Part shown: positions 54,329 to 64,000 of the stretch, one piece after another
Numbering within the stretch: position 1 is the stretch's first letter
How the letters are laid out: every line of letters begins with the position of its first letter
Assembly: GCF_029893825.1 (NCBI RefSeq)
Contig: NZ_JARXXV010000001.1
Span: 558,001-622,000 of the forward strand
Length of the DNA stretch: 64,000 bases
Source: Aurantimicrobium minutum
GTDB taxonomy: Bacteria; Actinomycetota; Actinomycetes; Actinomycetales; Microbacteriaceae
Direction: 5' to 3'
The notes under the pieces: model-generated
What the model saw: only the letters and a program-made list of their open reading frames with translations
Told to the model about the DNA's origin: nothing
Database searches by the model: none
Program-made: the position numbers and the translations under genes

Positions 54329-54358
54329 CGTGCCCCTTTCAGTAGAAACGAGGGCACG
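54329..54358 (-). promoter_or_regulatory. Shine-Dalgarno-masking hairpin for ykoE
   Basis: On the minus strand CGTGCCC (54358-54352) can pair with GGGCACG (54335-54329). The downstream arm overlaps the AAAGGGG ribosome-binding site of ykoE. It probably forms the expression platform of the TPP riboswitch and acts on translation initiation. Confidence 0.6.
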
Positions 54359-54374
54359 GGATTATTCGTTGAGA

Positions 54375-54472
54375 ATGCCTCCCTGCGCTGGCATGATCCA
54401 GATCAGGTTCGACGGTCGGAAGTTACGAAACTTCCCTCTCAGCCCGGTGTACCGGACTCCCGTGTGGGTTCA
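54375..54472 (-). ncRNA. TPP riboswitch
   Basis: The THI-box conserved parts are all present in order on the minus strand: GGGCTGAGAGG, ACCTGATCTGG, ATCATGCCAGCG and CAGGGAGG. A variable P3-type hairpin (GGAAGTTTCGTAACTTCC) lies between the first two. The 5' half (54439-54472) is also the end of the dinB coding sequence. Confidence 0.92.
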
Positions 54473-55632
54473 ATCTTACGCAAGAACGAGGCTGGACGGA
54501 CAGTATCGGGACCAAACTTATGGTCAACCTGGTCCATCACGATTTCGGCATCCTTCCATGGATCAACATCGTCATCCCATAACGAGAGTTGCTGCCCACC
54601 TGCCTCAACCAAACCTGCAGAACGAACACCGATCAACCGAATGGCGCGGGAGCCAATACGTAGATCATCTAAGAGCTCACAAACAACTTTGTAAATCTCT
54701 CTACCCACGCTCGTGGCCTCAGGCAGGGTGCGACTGCGTGACAGCGATTCAAAGTCAGAAAAGGTTACCTTGAGGCCGATTGTTCGAGCCTCGAGCTGCG
54801 CTTTGCGCAGCTGGGCTCCAACATGGTCGGCCTGAAATAACAGCGTGGCCTTGAGCTTGTCCGGATCAGTCACATCTTCTGTGAAGGTGTATTCCTTACC
54901 AATGCTTTTATCCACCTTTTCGGTGCTGACCGGACGAGGGTCACGAGCCCACGAGAGTTCATACAAATGCTTACCGGCGGCTTGACCCAAAGCAGATATC
55001 AGACTGGCTTCAGGTGAATGTGCAACATCTGCCACGGTGTGTAAGCCGCGCTTGTGGAGTACTTCCGCCGTCTTCTTTCCCACACCCCAGAGTGCATCAA
55101 TAGGCAGTGGATGCAAGAAAGCGAGAGTGTCTTCCTCGGGGATAACCAGCAGGCCGTTGGGCTTAGATTTTGTCGATGCCAACTTCGCCACAAACTTGGT
55201 GCTCGCCACACCAACAGAACAGGGCAATCCTGTTTCTTCAAACACCCGGGATTTGATCTGGGAAGCAATCTCTTGGGGCGTGCCGAAGATTTTGAGAGCT
55301 CCAGAAACATCGAGGAATGCTTCATCAATGGAGAGCTGTTCAACCAGAGGAGTGAAGTCGTTGAATATCTTCATCACCTTGCGCGAGTAGTGACGATATT
55401 TCTCGAAGTGGGGCTCGAGCACGATGACATTCGGAACCAAGCGCTTGGCTTGGGTCAACGGCATTGCAGAACGAATACCTAACGCACGTGCTTCATAGGT
55501 TGCGCTGGTGACAACCGAGCGCGGAGAATCGTGCGCAACAACAGCAGGCTTGCCAACCACATCTGGTCGGTCTAGTACCTCCACGGATGCGAAGAACGCA
55601 TCCATGTCGACATGAAGTATCGAGGAGGTAAT
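54439..55632 (-). CDS. dinB: DNA polymerase IV, probable AUU start
   Basis: 397 residues if it starts at ATT 55632. The first ATG in frame (55605) begins MDAFF and would drop the catalytic Asp and the conserved SILHVD segment just before it, so a farther start is needed. No ATG, GTG or TTG exists upstream in frame; ATT 55632-55630 overlaps the stop of a small upstream gene (TAATT) with GAAGG nearby. The palm has VDMDAFFASVEV and LSIDEAFLDVS; HhH and little-finger regions follow. The last codons lie inside the TPP aptamer. No LexA box was seen upstream. Confidence 0.83.
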   Translation of the reverse strand: MTSSILHVDMDAFFASVEVLDRPDVVGKPAVVAHDSPRSVVTSATYEARALGIRSAMPLTQAKRLVPNVIVLEPHFEKYRHYSRKVMKIFNDFTPLVEQLSIDEAFLDVSGALKIFGTPQEIASQIKSRVFEETGLPCSVGVASTKFVAKLASTKSKPNGLLVIPEEDTLAFLHPLPIDALWGVGKKTAEVLHKRGLHTVADVAHSPEASLISALGQAAGKHLYELSWARDPRPVSTEKVDKSIGKEYTFTEDVTDPDKLKATLLFQADHVGAQLRKAQLEARTIGLKVTFSDFESLSRSRTLPEATSVGREIYKVVCELLDDLRIGSRAIRLIGVRSAGLVEAGGQQLSLWDDDVDPWKDAEIVMDQVDHKFGPDTVRPASFLRKIEPTRESGTPG

Positions 55633-55805
55633 TATGCCTTCAGGAAGCGACGAACTGGAAGTCCGAATGCCAATGCGGTGAGGATGACGCCTGCACCGAA
55701 TGTGACGAGCTCGTATCCAGCAAACTCAGGAGTGAATGCAGCAGCGTATGCCCAAAAAGCAGCTACCAACAGAGCAAATGAAAGAAGGAATTCAAGAATG
55801 CGCAT
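55632..55805 (-). CDS. Small membrane protein between gatB and dinB
   Basis: 57 residues, MRILEFLLSFALLVAAF at the start, then FTPEFAGYELVTFGAG and a second helix ILTALAFGLPV, ending RRFLKA. Two membrane helices with a short loop and a positive tail. The start is 10 bp after the gatB stop; no clear ribosome-binding site is seen, so expression may be coupled. Its stop overlaps the presumed dinB start. No family is recognised. Confidence 0.6.
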   Translation of the reverse strand: MRILEFLLSFALLVAAFWAYAAAFTPEFAGYELVTFGAGVILTALAFGLPVRRFLKA

Positions 55806-55814
55806 AGCTACAGT

Positions 55815-57317
55815 TTAGAGCGCTTCTGCACGTTCTAACACGAGTTCACGAACGCGTGCCGCATCTGCTTTGCCCTGCATTGCCTTCATAACTGCGCCAA
55901 TTACAGCACCTGCTGCCTGAACCTTGCCGTCCTTGATCTTCTCGAGGACATCCGGCTGAGCGGAAAGAGCTTCATCAATTGCGGCAATCAATGCACCGTC
56001 ATCGCTGACTACAGCTAGACCCTGAGTCTCCACAATCTCGCGAGGTGAGCCTTCGCCTGCGGCGACAGCCTCAAGAACCTGGCGAGCCAAACGGTCGGTC
56101 AGTGTTCCTTCATCCACCAGCTGCTGAAGTTCAGCAACCTGTGCTGGAGAAATATCAATACCAGCGTCGCCTTCGGCAGCGTTGGCCAGACGAGCAATTT
56201 CACCGGTCCACCACTTACGTGCTGCCTGTGGGCTTGCACCAGCAGCAACGGTCTCGGTGATTTCACTGAGCAGACCAGAGTTCACGACGTCTTGGAATTC
56301 CAAGTCGGTGAAGCCCCACTCTGCCTTGAGGCGACGACGACGCTCTGCAGGCTTCTCCGGAAGTGCAGCACGCAGTTCTTCAATCAATGCTGGGTCAGGC
56401 ACGACCGGTAGCAAATCAGGCTCTGGGAAGTAGCGGTAGTCATCAGCATCGGACTTGGGTCGCCCGGCACTGGTTGCACCCGTGTCTTCGTGCCAGTGAC
56501 GGGTTTCCTGAATGATGGTTCCGCCATCAGCCAAGATCTGGGCCTGGCGCTGGATTTCGTAACGCACTGCACGCTCAACTGAGCGCAAAGAGTTCACGTT
56601 CTTAGTTTCGGTGCGCGTTCCGAGCTTGTCCGAGCCGCGGGGGCGCAGCGAGACGTTGGCATCACAGCGCAGGTTTCCGCGCTCCATCTTGGCGTCAGAG
56701 ATGCCAAGTGCCAGAACAATGTCACGAATGGTTGCCACATAAGCTTTAGCAAGTTCAGGGGCATCGTGTTCGGCGCCCTCAATCATGCGGGTCACGATCT
56801 CCACGAGCGGAACACCGGCACGGTTGTAATCCACGAGGGAATACTCAGCACCCTGAATACGACCGGTTGAGCCACCGACGTGAGTGAGCTTTCCCGCATC
56901 TTCTTCCATGTGAGCGCGCTCAATGTCCACGTTAATGATGCGGCCGTTAGGCAGTTCAACTTCCACGTTTCCGTTGATCGCGATGGGCTCATCAAACTGA
57001 GAGATCTGGTAGTTCTTGGCCAGGTCGGGGTAGAAGTAGTTCTTACGAGCAAACGAAGAAGACTCTGCAATGTCGCAGCCCAAGGCAAGACCCAGGCTGA
57101 TCGAGTAGCGAACAGCTTCTTCATTGACCACAGGCAATGAACCTGGAAGACCCAGACACGTAGGAGTGATGTTGGTGTTGGGTTCAGAACCAAAGTTGTT
57201 CGGTGCTGCTGAGAACATCTTGGTCTTGGTGGAGAGTTCCACGTGAACTTCAAAACCGAGCACGGGTTCGTAGAGTTCCAGAGCCTTGTCGTAATCCATG
57301 AGCTTTGCTTTAGCCAT
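55815..57317 (-). CDS. gatB: Asp/Glu-tRNA(Asn/Gln) amidotransferase subunit B
   Basis: 500 residues from ATG 57317, overlapping the gatA stop by one base (TAATG). The catalytic cradle domain carries [27 protein letters not shown] and [10 protein letters not shown]. The C-terminal YqeY-like tail domain binds tRNA. Together with GatA and GatC it converts misacylated Glu-tRNA-Gln (and Asp-tRNA-Asn) to the correct amides. Confidence 0.95.
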   Translation of the reverse strand: MAKAKLMDYDKALELYEPVLGFEVHVELSTKTKMFSAAPNNFGSEPNTNITPTCLGLPGSLPVVNEEAVRYSISLGLALGCDIAESSSFARKNYFYPDLAKNYQISQFDEPIAINGNVEVELPNGRIINVDIERAHMEEDAGKLTHVGGSTGRIQGAEYSLVDYNRAGVPLVEIVTRMIEGAEHDAPELAKAYVATIRDIVLALGISDAKMERGNLRCDANVSLRPRGSDKLGTRTETKNVNSLRSVERAVRYEIQRQAQILADGGTIIQETRHWHEDTGATSAGRPKSDADDYRYFPEPDLLPVVPDPALIEELRAALPEKPAERRRRLKAEWGFTDLEFQDVVNSGLLSEITETVAAGASPQAARKWWTGEIARLANAAEGDAGIDISPAQVAELQQLVDEGTLTDRLARQVLEAVAAGEGSPREIVETQGLAVVSDDGALIAAIDEALSAQPDVLEKIKDGKVQAAGAVIGAVMKAMQGKADAARVRELVLERAEAL

Positions 57318-58825
57318 TAGCGCTGCCCTCCCTTGAGTTCTGGTGCTTGGCTCAGAAGTGTGTGACCCCACTGCTGCTCCAGCAGAGCTTCGAGTGCACC
57401 ACCGACGTTGTAGAGACGTGCATCTTCACGAGCGGGTGCGAGGAACTGGATGCCGACAGGCAATCCGTCCTCGTCTGCGAGACCAGCAGGAACACTAATT
57501 CCTGGAATACCAGCCATGTTTGCTGGGATGGTTGCGATATCTCCACGCCACATAGCCACAGGGTCATCCAGTTGATCGCCGAGCTTCCACGCAGTAGTGG
57601 GAGCGGTGGGAGATGCAAGAACATCAACCTTGCTAAACGCATCAGCAAAGTCACGCTGCACAAGAGTGCGCACTTTCTGTGCCGAGCCGTAATACGCGTC
57701 GTAGTAGCCAGCAGAAAGTGCGTAAGTACCGAGGATGATGCGGCGCTTCACTTCAGCACCGAAACCAGCTTCACGGGTTGCCGACATAACCTGCTCCACG
57801 GTTCCGCCACCTTCTGGCTGAACGCGCAGACCAAAACGAACAGAGTCAAACTTAGCCAAGTTGCTGGATGCTTCTGCAGGAAGAATCAAGTAGTAGGCAG
57901 CCACAGCGTGAGCGAGGCTGGGCAGTGAGACGTTCACAATCTCAGCACCGTTTGCTTTGAGAAGTTCCAGAGCTTCGTGGAAGCGGGATAGAACACCAGG
58001 CTGGAAGCCTTCACCATCAAGCTGCTCGATTACGCCGATCTTCAGGCCCTTGACGTCTGCATTCTTCACAGCATCTGCAAAAGATGGCCATTCGTCCTTC
58101 AGTGAGGTGCTGTCGTGCACATCGTGACCCTTGATCACGTCGTGCAAAAGTGCAGAGTCCATCACTGTCCTGGTCACCGGACCGATCTGGTCAAAGCTCG
58201 ATGCCAGAGCAATCGCGCCATAGCGGGAAACACCACCGTAGGTGGGCTTCACACCCACTGTTCCAGTGATGTGAGCAGGCTGACGGATAGACCCACCAGT
58301 GTCAGAACCCAATGCCAGTGGCGCTTCAAAAGCGGCTACTGCAGCTGCAGATCCACCACCAGAACCACCAGGAATACGGTCAAGATCCCATGGATTACGC
58401 GTAGGACCGAAAGCCGAGTGCTCAGTAGAAGAACCCATGGCAAATTCGTCCATGTTGGTTTTTCCAAGTGGAACAAGTCCTGCTTCGCGCACCTTGGTCA
58501 CGACTGTGGCGTCGTAGGGAGACATCCAGCCTTCAAGGATTTTCGACCCCGAAGTAGAAGGCATATCTGTCGTAACGAGAACATCCTTGATAGCGATGGG
58601 AACACCGTCAAGTGGGCTCAGTGGAGCACCAGCAGCACGACGAGCATCAGATTGCTTGGCAGCTTCCAGTGACACTGCAGCGTTCACGTGGAGGAAAGCG
58701 TTGAGGTCACCATCAACCGCAGCGATGCGGTCGAGGTGAGCTTGAGTAATCTCAACCGAGGTAGTGGTTCCAGCGGCGAGCATGTCTGCCAGCTCAGCAG
58801 CGGTTTTGTGAATGAGGTCAGACAT
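57317..58825 (-). CDS. gatA: Asp/Glu-tRNA(Asn/Gln) amidotransferase subunit A
   Basis: 502 residues of the amidase-signature family. The Ser-cisSer-Lys triad is visible: Lys in [10 protein letters not shown], and the two Ser residues in [27 protein letters not shown] (listed in two parts: GGSGGGS and SDTGGS). It hydrolyses glutamine and passes ammonia to GatB. It lies 2 bp after gatC. Confidence 0.96.
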   Translation of the reverse strand: MSDLIHKTAAELADMLAAGTTTSVEITQAHLDRIAAVDGDLNAFLHVNAAVSLEAAKQSDARRAAGAPLSPLDGVPIAIKDVLVTTDMPSTSGSKILEGWMSPYDATVVTKVREAGLVPLGKTNMDEFAMGSSTEHSAFGPTRNPWDLDRIPGGSGGGSAAAVAAFEAPLALGSDTGGSIRQPAHITGTVGVKPTYGGVSRYGAIALASSFDQIGPVTRTVMDSALLHDVIKGHDVHDSTSLKDEWPSFADAVKNADVKGLKIGVIEQLDGEGFQPGVLSRFHEALELLKANGAEIVNVSLPSLAHAVAAYYLILPAEASSNLAKFDSVRFGLRVQPEGGGTVEQVMSATREAGFGAEVKRRIILGTYALSAGYYDAYYGSAQKVRTLVQRDFADAFSKVDVLASPTAPTTAWKLGDQLDDPVAMWRGDIATIPANMAGIPGISVPAGLADEDGLPVGIQFLAPAREDARLYNVGGALEALLEQQWGHTLLSQAPELKGGQR

Positions 58826-58827
58826 GA

Positions 58828-59127
58828 TTACTGCTCCTCACCCAGAATTGCCGAAACCTTGAAACGTGAACCATCGTGTTCAGGAGCAGATGCCAAAGCC
58901 TTTTCGGTAGGAATCACATCAGCAACGACGTCTGGACGATAGACGTTCTTGAGTGGAATGGGGTGGCTTGTTGCTGGCACATCAGGTGTGGCAACGGCCT
59001 GCACAGAAGCAACAGCTTCCATGATCTGGCCCAACTCAGTGGTCATCGTCGCGATTTCCGCGTCGGAAAGGTCAATACGAGCCAAGTTTGCCAGGTGGCG
59101 CACCTGCTCGGCAGAAATGTCAGACAT
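58828..59127 (-). CDS. gatC: Asp/Glu-tRNA(Asn/Gln) amidotransferase subunit C
   Basis: 99 residues from ATG 59127. [19 protein letters not shown] at the N-terminus and the [17 protein letters not shown] segment are typical of GatC, which wraps around GatA and GatB. It is the first gene of gatC-gatA-gatB, followed by the small membrane protein and dinB. Confidence 0.95.
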   Translation of the reverse strand: MSDISAEQVRHLANLARIDLSDAEIATMTTELGQIMEAVASVQAVATPDVPATSHPIPLKNVYRPDVVADVIPTEKALASAPEHDGSRFKVSAILGEEQ

Positions 59128-59191
59128 AAGGCACAAGTTTACCTGCCCAAACCAGCACAGATGTTCCCCGAGTAGAGCTTTACGAAAAGGG

Positions 59192-59788
59192 TTACAGGCT
59201 ATTTACGTATTTCACAACGCCTGAATATTGCTCACGGGTGTAGCCAATTTCCTTAGCGAACAACCACAAGACTCGCTCCCCCAGGTCAGGAGTAGCAGTA
59301 CCGACGAAATAGTGCGCGAGGACGTTTTGATAGGCGCCAGAGATGGCGATAACGAAGGCTTCAACATCGTCGATCTTCGCCGCCCCCTTGTCGACGCTTT
59401 CTTGGATAGCGGCAGTTGGTGCTTGAAGATACTCTGTGAACTTTGCAAAGCCCACAGGCCCCATCGTCACAATGATTCGTGCTGTTTCTGGATCAAACTC
59501 AGGTCTCTTGCAGGCGTAGAGACATGCTGCAATAAATCCCAGAGCTGGATCTTCGACACCCAACGCAACTTCTTGAAGTGGGCCATAACTGAGAAGAAGT
59601 GCTTCGTTTGCCGCTATCTCGAAGAGATCGTTTTTGTCTTTGAAGTAGGTATAAACCGACCCGACGGACACATCCGCAGCCTTGGCTATTTCTTGAATAG
59701 AAACATCAGTTTCTCCACGACCGAGAAAGCCTTTAGCCACGTCAATGAGCGCTTGACGGGTCTTGAGTCCGCTTGCGGGAGATGGCAT
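59192..59788 (-). CDS. TetR-family transcriptional regulator
   Basis: 198 residues. HTH at about 8-55: KTRQALIDVAKGFLGRG, SIQEIAKAADVSVGSVYTYFKDKNDLFE. The remaining helices form the ligand domain. It is divergent from the LPNTG surface protein gene, and the 78 bp between them hold a probable promoter. It may control that gene; no clear palindrome was found except a short GAATATTC at 59815. Confidence 0.87.
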   Translation of the reverse strand: MPSPASGLKTRQALIDVAKGFLGRGETDVSIQEIAKAADVSVGSVYTYFKDKNDLFEIAANEALLLSYGPLQEVALGVEDPALGFIAACLYACKRPEFDPETARIIVTMGPVGFAKFTEYLQAPTAAIQESVDKGAAKIDDVEAFVIAISGAYQNVLAHYFVGTATPDLGERVLWLFAKEIGYTREQYSGVVKYVNSL

Positions 59789-59810
59789 ATTTCTACTTTA
59801 GCTTTCTATT

Positions 59811-59840
59811 TTGAGGAATATTCAAAAAAGCTTGTATTCT
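59811..59840 (+). promoter_or_regulatory. Candidate promoter of the LPNTG protein gene
   Basis: TTGAGG (59811) and TATTCT (59835) are separated by 18 bp. A GAATATTC palindrome (59815-59822) overlaps the -35 box and could be an operator for the divergent TetR protein. Confidence 0.5.
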
Positions 59841-59866
59841 AAAAACACCTAGGAAAGGTTGTTGTT

Positions 59867-60943
59867 TTGCTCTTTAAGCCAAAGTTTATGAACCGAACGT
59901 TTGTCATCGCGTTGATTGCAGTCCTGAGCTCTGCAATGGGAACAATATTCGCCGCAACCTCAGCTTCCGCCACAGGTGAAAACATTCTTTATTGGGTCTC
60001 CGATGAAGGCCACACTTCAACCGGTGATAATCGTGTGTTTTCATCACCAATAACTCAAACTTTGATCAATTCCCCAATTTCAGGAAACACTGCTTCAACG
60101 TTCACTAGCCGTGCCCTCGCAACTGACGGTACGTACCTTTACTTCAACGACAACAACAACTCTGGATCCTGGGATATTGTTCGCACCAATTTGGATGGAA
60201 CGAACAAGACAGTTATCGCTACTGGGGTAAGTGAAGCTTCTCAACTTGTTTCCAACTCAACTTTTTTGTTTTATTCAACTTGGAATGATGGAGTTTTCGC
60301 TGTTTCAAAAACCCCAGGTTCAACCCCAAACAGGATTGACAACATCTCAGGTTCCGGCTTCCAAGGCCTTGCTGTTTGTGGCACTGACATCTATGCCGAG
60401 GTTTATTCAGATGGCCTTTACAAAGCAACAAGTAATGGGACAACAGCCGTATCTTTCACCAAAAATACTGCGAACGCCGGTTCGTTCAATGCGCTTTCCG
60501 TAACATCCCTTGCTTGTGACTCAAACAATTTGTACTTGGGACAGCTTCAGGGAAATGGCGTGATTTACAAGACTCCACTTTCTAGCTGGAACGCGAATCC
60601 TTCTACTTGGACGCAGCTCAACATCTCAAGTGTTACAAACTATTCGTGGGGCATCTTCTATTTCTCGGACTCGATTTATTTCAGCGATTCCAACGGAAAA
60701 ATCGGTTCTATCACTTCTACCGGAACTTCTCCGACTCTCATGACTACTTCCGGTAGCAGCACGTGGAACGTAGCCGTGACTGCAGGACCAACACCAACAC
60801 CGACCCCCAGCCCCTCAAATTCTTCAAATACTCTCCCCAACACCGGTAGCAACGGTGAGAGCTTGATTGGCTTTGCAGGCCTTCTACTCATGGGCGGAAT
60901 CTCTCTGCTGGCATATGCCATCATCAGACGACGAATCGTCTAA
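59867..60943 (+). CDS. Secreted surface protein with LPNTG sorting signal
   Basis: 358 residues from TTG 59867 (AGGAAAGG upstream); ATG 59888 is an alternative. The signal peptide ends near residue 36 (SASA). The mature part (about 40-300) has repeated YLYFNDNNNSGSWDIVRTNLDG-like strands (shown in part: LYFNDNNN, DIVRTNLDG, and NLYLGQLQGNGVIYK), which suggests a beta propeller of the LVIVD/NHL kind. A Thr/Pro/Ser linker (about 302-318) leads to LPNTG, a hydrophobic helix and RRRIV. The signal class differs from the LAxTG type of the 18-23 kb proteins. Confidence 0.82.
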   Translation: MLFKPKFMNRTFVIALIAVLSSAMGTIFAATSASATGENILYWVSDEGHTSTGDNRVFSSPITQTLINSPISGNTASTFTSRALATDGTYLYFNDNNNSGSWDIVRTNLDGTNKTVIATGVSEASQLVSNSTFLFYSTWNDGVFAVSKTPGSTPNRIDNISGSGFQGLAVCGTDIYAEVYSDGLYKATSNGTTAVSFTKNTANAGSFNALSVTSLACDSNNLYLGQLQGNGVIYKTPLSSWNANPSTWTQLNISSVTNYSWGIFYFSDSIYFSDSNGKIGSITSTGTSPTLMTTSGSSTWNVAVTAGPTPTPTPSPSNSSNTLPNTGSNGESLIGFAGLLLMGGISLLAYAIIRRRIV

Positions 60944-60947
60944 ACAG

Positions 60948-60980
60948 AATGATCCCCACGTTTATTACGTGGGGATCATT
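60948..60980. terminator. Bidirectional terminator between the LPNTG gene and ligA
   Basis: AATGATCCCCACG pairs with CGTGGGGATCATT across TTTATTA. T-rich sequence follows on the plus strand (ACTTTAAGTT). It lies between two convergent genes. Confidence 0.85.
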
Positions 60981-60996
60981 ACTTTAAGTTCAATAA

Positions 60997-64000
<3,004 letters not shown>

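Noticed and set aside
54439-55605. dinB as a 5'-truncated pseudogene
   Set aside because: The conserved residues continue in frame upstream of the first ATG, so the gene is complete if a non-standard start is used.

Overview
The window is bacterial chromosome from a high-GC Gram-positive (Actinobacteria), most likely family Microbacteriaceae and probably a small-genome freshwater member of the Aurantimicrobium/Rhodoluna type. The lineage call rests on gene content and order: pheS-trmH-rplT-rpmI-infC with a DUF1844 neighbour, the PriA-type hisA, tandem clpP1/clpP2 with clpX, LAxTG-type surface anchors, a group II truncated haemoglobin, and moderate rather than very high GC. This is inference from the sequence alone. 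No prophage, insertion sequence, CRISPR array or replication origin was seen.

Layout. 1-2.9 kb: translation genes on the minus strand, with infC starting at AUU. 2.9-8.1 kb: a TetR-controlled export module, made of an MMPL/RND transporter with a degenerate ABC-ATPase-like tail and a YhgE/Pip protein. 8.2-12.1 kb: hisC-hisB-hisH-hisA-sseB. 12.2-13.6 kb: lexA and a divergent LysM protein sharing an SOS control region. 13.6-17.9 kb: a VOC protein, metF, clpX, clpP2 and clpP1. 18-25 kb: an AT-richer accessory block between clpP1 and tig, holding three secreted proteins with LAxTG sorting signals, a LysE exporter and a NarL-type two-component system. 25.3-28.8 kb: tig, tRNA-Pro, tRNA-Gly and an SOS-controlled umuDC. 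28.8-33.6 kb: a sugar-type permease pair with an amidohydrolase, a Nei-family glycosylase and rpiB. 33.6-45.1 kb: pepN, mscS, glbO, thioesterases, a Rieske protein, ettA, ssb, msrA and a drug/metabolite transporter. 45.2-50.7 kb: tRNA-Arg, a collagen-like protein, an aldehyde dehydrogenase, orn, tRNA-His and a lipoprotein with a possible sortase-like domain. 50.7-59.1 kb: a minus-strand run of gatCAB, a small membrane protein, dinB, and a thiamine-type ECF transporter under a TPP riboswitch. 59.2-64 kb: a TetR regulator, an LPNTG surface protein, ligA and the start of mnmA.

Genes that seem to work together: (i) LexA, the LysM protein and UmuDC form a small SOS regulon with a recognisable box of CGAA-N6-TTCG type; (ii) the two-component system sits beside surface proteins, two of which share a near-identical palindrome about 42 bp upstream of their starts; (iii) the TPP riboswitch lies partly inside the dinB coding sequence and leads into the YkoE-EcfA-EcfT operon; (iv) dinB appears to start at AUU directly on the stop codon of a 57-residue membrane protein. 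The most unusual material is the accessory block at 18-25 kb and the dinB/TPP junction at 54.3-55.8 kb.
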